The notes below the pieces were generated by a model, which ran no database searches, was not told where the DNA came from, and worked only from the letters and a program-made list of their open reading frames with translations. Shown piece after piece: positions 37,577-45,383 of a stretch of DNA of 64,000 bases (position 1 is the first letter of the stretch; each line of letters begins with the position of its first letter). The position numbers and the translations under genes were made by a program. The stretch spans positions 2,180,001 through 2,244,000 of the forward strand of contig CP058931.1 of assembly GCA_024760505.1 (NCBI GenBank), given 5' to 3'. Origin of the DNA: Nitrospira sp. GTDB lineage: Bacteria > Nitrospirota > Nitrospiria > Nitrospirales > UBA8639.

Positions 37577-38428
37577 ATGCAGGAGGACAAGAATCAGATT
37601 GTGTCGGGTATTCTCAGAGCCCGGGCGGAGTTGGAGCAGGTATTGTATGAAATGGAGAAACTGCCGGCCATCAGTGAGAGTGCCGTCCATTTTGCGGCAC
37701 ATGCACTAAATAACTATCTCACCGTGACCAGCGGGACGGTTGAATTACTCCTGTTGATGCTGGCGAATCATCCGGACAAGCAGGTCCGCACCGGACTTGA
37801 GGCGTTGCAACAGGCCACGAATTTGATGGCGCACACGGTCAGTCGACTGGTAAATGCCGAGTCCGGTCTGGATGCCGAAATGCGCTTAGAAAAGGTGGAG
37901 TTGCCGATTATGGCGCAGCGGTTCCGCCTTTTTTACCAACGCATTGCGGATCAGAAGCAGATTCAGTGTCTTGTAGGGTCCGCGGTCGATGTTCCTCCGG
38001 TGTGGACTGATCGTGTCGCCACCGCCGCTGCGCTCGATAACCTGTTCTCGAACGCCGTGAAGTATTCACCGCCGGGAAAGCGGATCTGGGTCGAAGTGGT
38101 GCCCCAGCAGGATTGGGTTGTCTGTCGCGTCCGCGACGAGGGTCCAGGCCTGAGTCCGGAAGACCAGGCCAAACTTTTCCAGCGCGGAATACTCCTCACC
38201 CCTCGACCTACGGGCGGAGAACCTTCAACAGGGTACGGCTTGGCAGTCGCCAAGGAACTGATCGAGAAGGTAGGGGGAGAAATCTGGTGTGAGAGTGTGT
38301 TGGGACAGGGGGCCTGTTTTTCTTTTCGATTGCCTCAATACCAGGAACTGGTTCATGGATCCGATGGGATGTTGCCAGGTTCCCATGAGGGCAGGAAACA
38401 TGAAAGCCGAACTGTACGCCACACCTGA
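37577..38428 (+). CDS. Orphan histidine kinase-like ATPase protein
   Basis: About 283 residues, no TM helix. The N-terminal helical part (1-100) carries an H-box-like AAHALNNYLTV. The HATPase part (about 140-270) has N-box DNLFSNAVKYS, DEGPGLSPEDQAKLF and a glycine-rich STGYGLAVAKELIEK. It resembles soluble kinases that take input from partners. The start is ATG 37577, after GGGAGGAGC; a longer frame from 37535 is not needed. No response regulator adjoins it. Confidence 0.85.
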   Translation: MQEDKNQIVSGILRARAELEQVLYEMEKLPAISESAVHFAAHALNNYLTVTSGTVELLLLMLANHPDKQVRTGLEALQQATNLMAHTVSRLVNAESGLDAEMRLEKVELPIMAQRFRLFYQRIADQKQIQCLVGSAVDVPPVWTDRVATAAALDNLFSNAVKYSPPGKRIWVEVVPQQDWVVCRVRDEGPGLSPEDQAKLFQRGILLTPRPTGGEPSTGYGLAVAKELIEKVGGEIWCESVLGQGACFSFRLPQYQELVHGSDGMLPGSHEGRKHESRTVRHT

Positions 38429-38509
38429 TCCGCCAGGCGAGCTATTTGTGTTAGTCACATCACGACCGTGTACATTCATTTCTGTAAATCCCGAAAAGGG
38501 GAAACACCA

Positions 38510-39037
38510 ATGAGATCGACACGACCCATCCGGTTCTCAATCATGTTCGTCGTGGCTTTTTCGCTTTGTTCATCCCAGGTGGTTGCCGGAGGAATGACGG
38601 CAAAGGCCGGATTCTCACAAGCCCAGGAATCGGCCAGGAAATGGAAGGCGGACGCGGTCCTGGTCCAAATCATCACTGTATCAGGAAATATGGACGGCAT
38701 TGCGGAGAAATGGAGCTTTCTCTTCCATTCACCTCAGGCCAACAAGAGTTACAAGGTGGACGTGAAGGACAGCAAGATTGACCAAACACTGGAAGTGTCG
38801 CCGAGTTTCATCGATGCGGTGGATGGAGGATTTATTGATAGTGCTCAGGCGATGGCCGAAGCGAAAAAGAAAGGACTCAAAGGGAAGATCAGAGCCATGA
38901 TGACCCTCCAGGTCATGCTCCAAGGCACCAAAAGTCAAGGCGCCTATTGGAATATTGTCAGTGATCAGCCGGAAGGCAGAAGCACGCTCATCAACGCCAA
39001 TACCGGGAAGTTTTTCAGACACCAGGCACTCAAGTAG
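38510..39037 (+). CDS. Secreted protein with PepSY-like C-terminus
   Basis: 175 residues with a signal peptide (ends VVAGG). The mature part has a beta-rich region (ADAVLVQIITVSG, EKWSFLFHSP) and a helix (SAQAMAEAKKKGLKG), then YWNIVSD and TLINANTGKFF, which resemble PepSY-type repeats. The final 65 residues are repeated about 800 bp downstream in a truncated copy (39790-40005). AAAGGGG is before the ATG. Function is unknown; location is periplasmic. Confidence 0.78.
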   Translation: MRSTRPIRFSIMFVVAFSLCSSQVVAGGMTAKAGFSQAQESARKWKADAVLVQIITVSGNMDGIAEKWSFLFHSPQANKSYKVDVKDSKIDQTLEVSPSFIDAVDGGFIDSAQAMAEAKKKGLKGKIRAMMTLQVMLQGTKSQGAYWNIVSDQPEGRSTLINANTGKFFRHQALK

Positions 39038-39261
39038 ATGGTGCCTGGCGTCAGTATCTATCCTCTGTCAATGTGTATTCCTCCCTACAGGCAGTCGTGT
39101 CTTATTGCGTCAGGGCCCATTTCTGGCACGTGGAGCAGTTCTGCCTTCCTGACAGCTCTGTAAGTTCAGATTTCTCCGATTGACTTCCCGTTTCATAAAA
39201 AGTACCATTTGTACAATTCGTACGATACGTTCATTCGAGAGGAAGGGAAAAGAGGTAGTTT

Positions 39262-39516
39262 ATGGCACATTTACCATCCAGCAAAGCACGAGAAGGATTT
39301 GCGGATACGATCAATCGTGTGGCATACGGCAACGAGCGCGTGGTGTTGCGCCGGCGCGGGAAAGAAGTCGCAGCCGTCGTCCCGATTGCCGACCTGCGAT
39401 TGTTGGAAGAGTTGGAAGATCGAATGGACCTTGTCGACGCCAGAGCCGCCTTGGCTGAAACTAAGAAGAAAGGCGCGAAGTCCCTTGATGGGATTCTGAA
39501 GGAACTGGGTCTCTAA
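39262..39516 (+). CDS. Phd/YefM-family antitoxin
   Basis: 84 residues: a short N-terminal DNA-binding part (LPSSKAREGFADTINRVAYG, NERVVLRRRGKEVAAVVPIADLRLL, in family order) followed by a charged C-terminal tail (RAALAETKKKGAKSLDG) that would wrap the toxin. This is the classic Phd/YefM layout. The stop is 9 bp before a RelE-like toxin gene. It should both neutralise the toxin and repress its own promoter. Confidence 0.93.
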   Translation: MAHLPSSKAREGFADTINRVAYGNERVVLRRRGKEVAAVVPIADLRLLEELEDRMDLVDARAALAETKKKGAKSLDGILKELGL

Positions 39517-39525
39517 CCCCTTCCG

Positions 39526-39786
39526 ATGGCCTATTCGATTCTCCTCGCCCCTCCTGCGGAAAGCCAGCTCAAGGCCTTTTCCCAAGCAGTTCAAAAGCGT
39601 CTGATTAAACGTCTCAAGACGCTGCAGGTCAACCCCCGTCCACAGGGCGTCAAGAAGCTGTCTGGTGAAGATGACCTGTACCGTGTTCGGGAGGGAAGCT
39701 ATCGCATCATTTATACGATCCGCGAGAAGGCACTTATTGTCCTTGTTCTCAAGATCGGCGATAGAAAAGAAGTCTACCGCCCTTGA
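39526..39786 (+). CDS. RelE/ParE-family toxin
   Basis: 86 residues matching the RelE fold: N-terminal strand YSILLAPPAESQLKAF, two helices, RLKTLQVNPRPQGVKKL, then GEDDLYRVREGSYRIIYTIREKALIVLVLKIGDRKEVYR, split here as the usual three C-terminal strands with basic residues. Members cleave mRNA at the ribosome or inhibit gyrase. It forms a TA pair with the preceding gene and ends three bases before a truncated copy of the gene at 38510. Confidence 0.93.
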   Translation: MAYSILLAPPAESQLKAFSQAVQKRLIKRLKTLQVNPRPQGVKKLSGEDDLYRVREGSYRIIYTIREKALIVLVLKIGDRKEVYRP

Positions 39787-39789
39787 TCC

Positions 39790-40005
39790 TTGGCCATCAT
39801 TATTGCCAATGCACAGGCGATGGCAGAATCGAAAAAGAAAGGGCTCAAGGAGAAGAGTCGAGTGATGATGCCACTTCACATGATGCTCCTAGACACGAAA
39901 ACCCAAGCCACGTTTTGGAATATTGTCAGTGACATGGCAGAAGGAAGAAGCACGCTCATCAACGCCAAAACCAGGAAGTTCTTTAGACGCCAGGCTCTGG
40001 AGTAA
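39790..40005 (+). pseudogene. 5'-truncated paralogue of the gene at 38510
   Basis: This 71-codon frame has only a TTG start and lacks a signal peptide. From about 39793 it matches the C-terminal third of the product at 38510-39037 (AQAMAESKKKGLK, FWNIVSD, EGRSTLINA, KFFRRQALE), with about 80% identity in DNA by eye. The 5' two-thirds are missing and the relE-like stop lies directly before it, so the TA pair appears to have replaced or split off that part. It is probably not functional. Confidence 0.8.
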
Positions 40006-40026
40006 GTAGAATAATAGATTTCAGAA

Positions 40027-40743
40027 ATGACGACTTCATCTCAGTGGATTCAACGTTTTAGTAGAAGAGATCCCTCCCTAGCTATGAATGTGAATTTTCT
40101 TTGGAAATGCCAGAATTTTTACATCATGGACAACCATCTCGCAGCAGCATGGTGTTGGATCCAACATTCGTGCAGTGCTCAACGACACTCTCTATTGCAT
40201 ATAGACGCCCACTATGACACCGGCAGTGCTAATCAGGGTATGCTTGTTGCGCAGGAAAATTTTAAATGTCTTAGAACCCTGTCATTCGAAGAATATCATG
40301 CTCTTGATTACGACAGCATTGATGGTCGGGCCAGAGTATTTCGTTGGGATAACTATCTAACAATATATCAAGGGTTGTTTGGCTCTTTAGTTGACGAATG
40401 GATTTTCTCGACACATAACATTGGGGCTCAACCAAACTTTAAGGTCAGAAAAGTCCCACCCTCTGAATTGTTGGGTTTTCTGTCAGAACTCTCTCCTGGA
40501 GGGAAAAATTGGATAATAAATCTGGATCTAGACTTTTTTCTATCTAATGAGGGCGATAGATTTCCTTCACACCAACGCCGGGCAGTTTTTGAGAAGATAC
40601 GAGACTTAAGCAGAACAGCGAATGATAGTGTCGTTACTATTGCGCTCAGTCCCGAATGTTGTGGGTCTTGGGAAACAGCAGAGGTACTTTGTGAGGAGGC
40701 CTGCAATGTATTCGAATTGCCGTTTTGTCTTCCAAACGAATGA
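40027..40743 (+). CDS. UPF0489-family protein (arginase-like fold, peptide-arginase relative)
   Basis: 238 residues with MDNHLAAAWCW near the start, a metal motif HIDAHYD (H-x-D-x-H-x-D, as in ureohydrolases) and a second NLDLDFF motif. These are the manganese ligands of the arginase superfamily in UPF0489 proteins, some of which convert arginine to ornithine in RiPP precursor peptides. No RiPP precursor or other maturase is seen here. Base composition is visibly more AT-rich than the neighbours, which suggests later arrival. The ribosome binding site is poor. The stop codon is within 10 bp of an ATPase remnant. Confidence 0.8.
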   Translation: MTTSSQWIQRFSRRDPSLAMNVNFLWKCQNFYIMDNHLAAAWCWIQHSCSAQRHSLLHIDAHYDTGSANQGMLVAQENFKCLRTLSFEEYHALDYDSIDGRARVFRWDNYLTIYQGLFGSLVDEWIFSTHNIGAQPNFKVRKVPPSELLGFLSELSPGGKNWIINLDLDFFLSNEGDRFPSHQRRAVFEKIRDLSRTANDSVVTIALSPECCGSWETAEVLCEEACNVFELPFCLPNE

Positions 40744-40748
40744 CAAGG

Positions 40749-41050
40749 TTAACACTGGGAAAACAAGCTGACCCGCTTGACCCATTTTTCGAGTTCCACC
40801 GCAAAAAATACGATTGTTGAGGGGAGGAGGCAGAAGGCTAATTGTTCAGGGTTAAGGGCATGGTATGCAAGAGGGGATTGAGGAATGGTATATAAATTGT
40901 GGCCATCTGACGGGCCCCCCGTTTGCCCCATCGCGATTCTGATGTCGGCCTGGTTCAACGCGGGGGCGTCATTCACCCCGTCACCGGGCATTGCGACAAA
41001 CTCTCCTCTGTTTTGCAAGGCTTTGACGATGGCAATTTTTTGGGTTTGGG
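40749..41050 (-). pseudogene. Remnant 1 of a P-type ATPase gene (internal deletion)
   Basis: The minus-strand sequence starts like the ATPase hinge (GEFVAMPGDGVNDAPALNQA, GQTG), then jumps to the C-terminal end of the same protein (STIVFFAVELEKW) by loss of about 560 bp relative to the intact gene at 48990. The junction lies near 40910, and a one-base deletion close to the 3' end restores the final frame. The piece lacks everything upstream of the hinge and cannot be functional. It abuts the stop of the UPF0489 gene. Confidence 0.88.
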
Positions 41051-41052
41051 GG

Positions 41053-41301
41053 TCAGGTCTTGCAATGTTGCATCAAGGGATTTCTGTGCCCACGGCCGCG
41101 ATTCTTATACAGGTTTTCACGATTAAGTTTGGACTTCTCGGCGAGTTGTGCCACGGCCCCTTGAGCTTCGGCTACATTTCTTAGCGCCACTAAAAACAAT
41201 TCAAGATCATCTTCCTCCAGTGCCGCGTTCAAATATTCTTCGAGTTCACCCGCATCAAGCAGGCTTTCATTGTCTGGTTGGTAGGCTTTGCTCTTGTTCA
41301 T
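41053..41301 (-). pseudogene. Truncated antitoxin (addiction-module antidote family)
   Basis: From ATG 41299-41301 (GAGGAGG upstream) the product reads as a TIGR02684-type antidote: ELEEYLNAALEEDDLELFLVALRNVAEAQGAVAQLAEKSKLNRENLY. The helix-turn-helix end normally following (with a SxxGNP-like motif) is replaced by NRGRGHRNPLMQHCKT, and the frame runs into the ATPase remnant. The usual partner toxin is absent upstream. I therefore treat it as a broken solitary antitoxin. Confidence 0.72.
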
Positions 41302-41396
41302 GGCCTCCTCACTTTTCAGGAACTGCGAGTAAAGAAATCTCCCACAGTCCTTCTTTGCCAACGTTGGGGAACTCTCTGTCGGCAGGCTCTCAAGCC

Positions 41397-41738
41397 TTAG
41401 AGGGTTCCCGATAACTCAACCAGGGGCTCACCGGATTTCAGAAGCGTCAATAGGGTTGGGAATGTTTGTTGGAGAAGGGTGCAAAGGTAGGCGTTTGACG
41501 TGTTCCCACACGTGACCCAAATGATTTGCGGTGGGACGCCATGCACCATCACCAAATCCACAAAATCCTGATCTTTACTCATGATGGTGGCACCGGCTTT
41601 TCGAGCGGATTGGAATATTTCCAGATCACTGGCATCTCTAAGGCCGAGAGAGGAGACAGATTGAGCGGGAATTGAAAATGTAGCAGCGAGCCAGGGTGCT
41701 AACTGAGGAGACAGTTGGGCATCGATCCACAGAATCAA
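41397..41738 (-). CDS. DUF5615-family PIN-like toxin
   Basis: 113 residues with an N-terminal LWIDAQLSPQLA and SSLGLRDASDLEIFQSARKAGATIMSKDQDFVDL, in family order: the acidic residues at the strand ends match the PIN-like/Mut7-C active site of DUF5615. Members are toxins paired with DUF433 antitoxins. Here the antitoxin gene is directly upstream and overlaps by 4 bp. It is a probable RNase; this is family knowledge, not proven here. Confidence 0.88.
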   Translation of the reverse strand: MILWIDAQLSPQLAPWLAATFSIPAQSVSSLGLRDASDLEIFQSARKAGATIMSKDQDFVDLVMVHGVPPQIIWVTCGNTSNAYLCTLLQQTFPTLLTLLKSGEPLVELSGTL

Positions 41739-41959
41739 GAGGTAACCATGGGATGGTTCACACGCATACTGGCAAACTTAAGACAGGCTTGAATATCCGC
41801 TGCCTCTAAATCGGGCAATTCTTCTAGGATTTGTTGAGGGGTGAGCCCGTTCCCCAAGAGGTCAAGGACATCTGTCACACGAATCCGCATTCCCCGGATA
41901 CAGGGACGGCCACCGCATTGGTCAACGTTCACAGTAATACGTTCTGCAATAGTAGACAT
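41735..41959 (-). CDS. DUF433-family antitoxin
   Basis: 74 residues from ATG 41957-41959, which is preceded by AGGAAG; a longer frame to 42097 has no such site. The sequence shows the DUF433 core: ITVNVDQCGGRPCIRGMRI, RVTDVLDLLGNGLTPQQILEELPDLEAADI (in two parts), a small helix-turn-helix. It overlaps the DUF5615 gene (ATGA), so the two are made together. Confidence 0.9.
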   Translation of the reverse strand: MSTIAERITVNVDQCGGRPCIRGMRIRVTDVLDLLGNGLTPQQILEELPDLEAADIQACLKFASMRVNHPMVTS

Positions 41960-42127
41960 ATTTCTTCCTTCCCTGGGGATTATACCAGAGAGTAAATGAG
42001 GAGCAACCAGGGGACCAATGGCCTCTGGAGGGTTTTCTTTCCAAGATATCTTTCCACCCTCACCTCCGCTTTCTACCAGAGCGAGGTAAACCCACATACA
42101 TCATTGAAAGTTGAGCCCTGTGACTAT

Positions 42128-42257
42128 GGCCAGCCCAACTAACCATGACGCTTGATCCATTTTTCGAGTTCGACGCAAAAAACACGAAACTCCTGACCGG
42201 TCAGCACTGTGGTGTCCTTATTCATAATGCCGTTGCGTGACGCGCGGCGCTGGCTTG
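42128..42257 (-). pseudogene. Remnant 2 of a P-type ATPase gene (larger deletion)
   Basis: About 60 bp at the left match the ATPase 3' end (tail of the last TM helix and FELEKW-like codons). After a junction near 42190 the sequence matches a segment some 850 bp further upstream in the intact gene (TGxEL-region, around 49915-49975). Only 130 bp remain. The deletion start differs from remnant 1, while the 3' tail is the same. Confidence 0.78.
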
Positions 42258-42366
42258 TTCATCCGAGAAGAAGATTGTAGGATGGATTGAAATCTGTCCA
42301 TTCGGTGGAGCGCTGGATTTTTCACATTCAAGGTGGTCCATCACTCCGGTTTATGGTGGGGTACCC

Positions 42367-43644
42367 ATGCACCCGGCACCCGAGAATCCTATTTCAGAAA
42401 CACGAGAGGAGCCGCTCGCCGATACCCCCGCCAGCCGGCCACTCAGTCGTCGCGCACTGCTATGCCAAGCGGTTACTACCCTCGGACTGACGGCGGCTCA
42501 AGCCATCTTGAGCCCTTTGCGGGCGGAAGAGTCATCGGTGCCGACCGACCCGACCAGAGTACCCGGCACCCCGCCCACCCTGTACGGTCAGCGCTCGCCG
42601 TTCGAAAAAAGTGAGCGTGTGGTGAAGTCCTGGTGGGGGTCTCTTACCCCTCTGCAGGATCTTGATGGCGTGGTCACTCCCGCTTCCTTACACTTCGAGC
42701 GCCACCACAATGGGGTGCCGTCGATCGATCCCTCGCACCATAAGCTCCTCGTTCATGGTCTGGTCGATCGGCCGTTAATTCTATCCATGGATGACCTGAA
42801 ACGGTTCCCCTCCGTCTCGCGACTCGTCTTTATCGAATGTTCGGGAAATTCCGGCTCTGAATGGCGGGCTCCGACCGGACAGACGGCCCAACAGACCCAT
42901 GGGCTTACAAGTACAAGTGAATGGACGGGGGTGCGGCTGGCGACAGTCCTCAAAGAAGTCGGCCTAAAACCGGAGGCGACCTGGATGTTGGCGGAAGGCA
43001 GTGACGCGGCGGTCATGACGCGTAGTCTGCCGGTGGCCGACATCATGGAGGAGGGCCTTCTCTGTTATGCGCAAAACGGTGAGGCGCTTAGGCCGGAGCA
43101 AGGGTATCCGTTACGACTGGTCATTCCCGGTTGGGAAGGCAACACCTGTATTAAGTGGCTGCGTCGACTGAAGCTGGGAACGGCACCGTTCATGACAAGG
43201 GAGGAAACATCCCGGTATACCGATTTGATGCCCGACGGCAGCGCACGACAATTCACGATGGTCATGGAGGCCAAGTCCGTCATCACCACTCCTTCCGGTG
43301 GCCAAAAGGTCCGACCCGGCTTTATTGAAGTGAGGGGTCTTGCCTGGAGTGGTCGAGGGTCGGTGATGAAGGCAGAGGTCAGCACGGACGGAGGACGTTC
43401 GTGGGAAGAGGCGCAGCTACAGGAACCGGTTCTTCCTAAATGTCACACCAGATTTCGGTTTTCCTGTCGCTGGGATGGAGAAGAGACAATCCTGCAAAGC
43501 CGCTGTATCGATGAAACCGGTTACGTGCAACCCGCTCGGACAGCGTTGATCGCAGTCCGGGGAATGAACTCTGACTATCATAACAACGCGATTCAGAGCT
43601 GGAAAATCTCGCGAGAGGGGCACGTCACCAATGTTCAGGTTTAA
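42367..43644 (+). CDS. soxC: SoxC-type sulfite/sulfane dehydrogenase, molybdenum subunit
   Basis: 425 residues. A Tat-type leader with Arg28-Arg29 (LSRRALLCQ) is followed by the oxidoreductase molybdopterin domain; Cys158 in FIECSGNSG is the Mo ligand, with conserved HGLT and GEALRPEQGYPLRLV segments. A C-terminal Ig-like dimerisation domain (about 300-415; EVRGLAWSGRG, STDGGRSWEEA) completes it. In the Sox cycle SoxCD removes six electrons from protein-bound sulfane sulfur. SoxD overlaps by 14 bp. No other sox gene is in the window, so its role may be sulfite oxidation or a partial Sox path. Confidence 0.92.
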   Translation: MHPAPENPISETREEPLADTPASRPLSRRALLCQAVTTLGLTAAQAILSPLRAEESSVPTDPTRVPGTPPTLYGQRSPFEKSERVVKSWWGSLTPLQDLDGVVTPASLHFERHHNGVPSIDPSHHKLLVHGLVDRPLILSMDDLKRFPSVSRLVFIECSGNSGSEWRAPTGQTAQQTHGLTSTSEWTGVRLATVLKEVGLKPEATWMLAEGSDAAVMTRSLPVADIMEEGLLCYAQNGEALRPEQGYPLRLVIPGWEGNTCIKWLRRLKLGTAPFMTREETSRYTDLMPDGSARQFTMVMEAKSVITTPSGGQKVRPGFIEVRGLAWSGRGSVMKAEVSTDGGRSWEEAQLQEPVLPKCHTRFRFSCRWDGEETILQSRCIDETGYVQPARTALIAVRGMNSDYHNNAIQSWKISREGHVTNVQV

Positions 43645-44194
43645 TTTAGTTGCGGCGGTTCTTGTGATCACGCTTGGCATAGGATGGCAGAAGGGGTTGG
43701 CTACGGCCGCTGAAGCGCACTCGATCACGGGTTATGGATTCGGCCATGCGCCTTCCGACCGTGAACTGCAAGGCTGGGATATTGATGTCCGCCCGACCGG
43801 AACCGGCCTGCCCGCCGGCCAGGGAACGGTGAGCCAGGGCGCAACCGTGTTTGCCGGGAAGTGCGCATCCTGTCATGGGGCGACCGGCCGGGAAGGGCCG
43901 ATGGATCGTCTTGTCGGTGGACAGGGCACGCTTGCCAGTCGACAACCGATCAAGACGATCGGCAGTTATTGGCCCTATGCTACCACGCTCTACGACTACA
44001 TTCGTCGCGCGATGCCGTTCAACGCGCCACAATCCCTCACGAATGACGAAGTGTATGCAGTCGTGGCCTGGTTGCTGTATCAAAACGACATCATCTCGAC
44101 CGGGACGGTGCTGGATGCCGAGACACTGCCCGCTGTTCACATGCCGAACCGCAACGGCTTCGTGCCGGATCCCAGACCGGATGTGTCCAGGTAA
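43631..44194 (+). CDS. soxD: SoxD-like monohaem cytochrome c
   Basis: 187 residues: signal peptide (1-28), SoxD-type entry ELQGWDIDVRPTGTGLPAG, haem motif CASCH (78-82), and the characteristic SYWPYATTLYDYIRRAMPFN with the probable Met ligand. It is the electron acceptor subunit of SoxC. Classical Paracoccus SoxD is a longer dihaem protein; this one has only one haem and half the length. The start lies inside the end of soxC (14 bp overlap). Confidence 0.9.
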   Translation: MFRFNLVAAVLVITLGIGWQKGLATAAEAHSITGYGFGHAPSDRELQGWDIDVRPTGTGLPAGQGTVSQGATVFAGKCASCHGATGREGPMDRLVGGQGTLASRQPIKTIGSYWPYATTLYDYIRRAMPFNAPQSLTNDEVYAVVAWLLYQNDIISTGTVLDAETLPAVHMPNRNGFVPDPRPDVSR

Positions 44195-44294
44195 TCTTCG
44201 TTCGTGATAACTGCAGAAACGTGGCCCGTGCATTCTGTCCATCGTCCTCGTTTGCACCGGAGTGCAGCTGCGGTCCGTCCGGATGCCCCTCTTC

Positions 44295-44636
44295 CTAAGC
44301 AGGCACTTCATTGGAAAATTGAAGATTTGGGTTTGCAGGTTGTTGGGCCAACCAGCCGTGCCGGCGGACCCATTTTTCGAGCTCCACCGCGGAAAACACG
44401 ACGGTTGAGAGAAGAAGACAGAGGGCTATATGGTCCAGGGTTAAGGGCATCGTATGAACGATGGGATTGAGGAACGGCACATAGACCGTGACCATCTGAA
44501 GGGCGAATGTGAGGAGCACGGCTCCAAGCAACAAGGGATTACACAACGGCCCTTGCTGGAGAAACGAGTTCTGCTCTGAACGAATGATGAGTACGTGTCT
44601 CATTTGGGATAAGGTGGGCATGGTGATGGTCTTGGT
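44295..44636 (-). pseudogene. Remnant 3 of a P-type ATPase gene (C-terminal piece)
   Basis: The last 109 codons of an ATPase homologue remain open (LSQMRHVLIIRSEQNSF, ALQMVTVYVPFLNPI, VVFSAVELEKWVRR) and end with a different tail (QQPANPNLQFSNEVPA). The catalytic domains are absent, and homology to the intact gene stops near 44636. It is on the same strand as the other ATPase pieces and lies 100 bp after soxD, convergent with it. Confidence 0.87.
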
Positions 44637-44980
44637 ACTATAGAAATTCGATCTTGCCTCATTAGTCGTTGGGTGTGGTTAAGAGACTTCGATTTTGTCC
44701 CTTTTCACCCCTTTAAGTTTTTCCCTTCTATTCCGATAAAACTATTGGACATAACCTTTGATGGCTTATCTGGTGTAGGGCTTCTTTGGCCGGAAAGTTC
44801 CTTCCACGTCGATGAGGGATATGAGTTAACCTCTCCTGCAGATATCCGATAGGTAACGGGTCGTTTCCCTGAATCTGTGAATTCTCGGGGAAATACAAAA
44901 CAAAAAACAGCTATGGATGGACCGTCAGTGAAGTGCTCACGGGCTTTCACCTTACTTTTTAATTGAAAAGGAATGGACCA
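44637..44980. other. 344 bp region between ATPase remnant and a small gene
   Basis: A minus-strand open frame (44705-45163) covers part of this, but it lacks a ribosome binding site and overlaps the better-supported plus-strand gene. The region probably holds the promoter of that gene. Nothing else is recognised. Confidence 0.4.
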
Positions 44981-45250
44981 ATGAATCAAAACGCGCCTCA
45001 CGCCACGACAAACTTGGAATGTCCAAACTCCCGGAAAAAATGCGATGTCAATTTTGAAGTGAATGTCTTCCGTGGAGTGACCCATGGCGGTGTGGAGGCT
45101 ATCACCTGTACGGAATTTTTGCACAACAACGGCGTTCCAACGTGCGGGCAGGAATGTATCCATTCATCTCAGGCAAAAAATATCCATGAAGAAGAGGTTC
45201 GCAAGCATCAAAAAGAGCTGGGGAAAATAGGTCCCAATGTCATTGGATAG
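44981..45250 (+). CDS. Small Cys/His-rich protein, unknown function
   Basis: 89 residues from ATG 44981 (AAAGGAA upstream; an ATG 18 bases earlier is less likely). No signal peptide. Cys14, 21, 43, 55 and 59 and His35, 48 and 61 are arranged so that a metal site is plausible (C-x6-C; C-x3-C-x-H). The central FEVNVFRGVTHGGVEAIT could be a beta hairpin. A charged helix (HEEEVRKHQKEL) ends the protein. I recognise no named family. Confidence 0.7.
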   Translation: MNQNAPHATTNLECPNSRKKCDVNFEVNVFRGVTHGGVEAITCTEFLHNNGVPTCGQECIHSSQAKNIHEEEVRKHQKELGKIGPNVIG

Positions 45251-45383
45251 ACATTTAAACCAGCATGTCTTTGCGTGGACGTGTAATTGATGCTCTGGGA
45301 ATTAAATCACCCAAAGATCATTAGCGAAATAACGGTACATAGTCAAAGAGAAATTTTGCCACTCGTATCAAGGGGGAACATAC

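Noticed and set aside
44705..45163. Minus-strand 152-codon frame
   Set aside because: It overlaps the better supported Cys-rich gene on the plus strand, lacks a ribosome binding site and has no domain.
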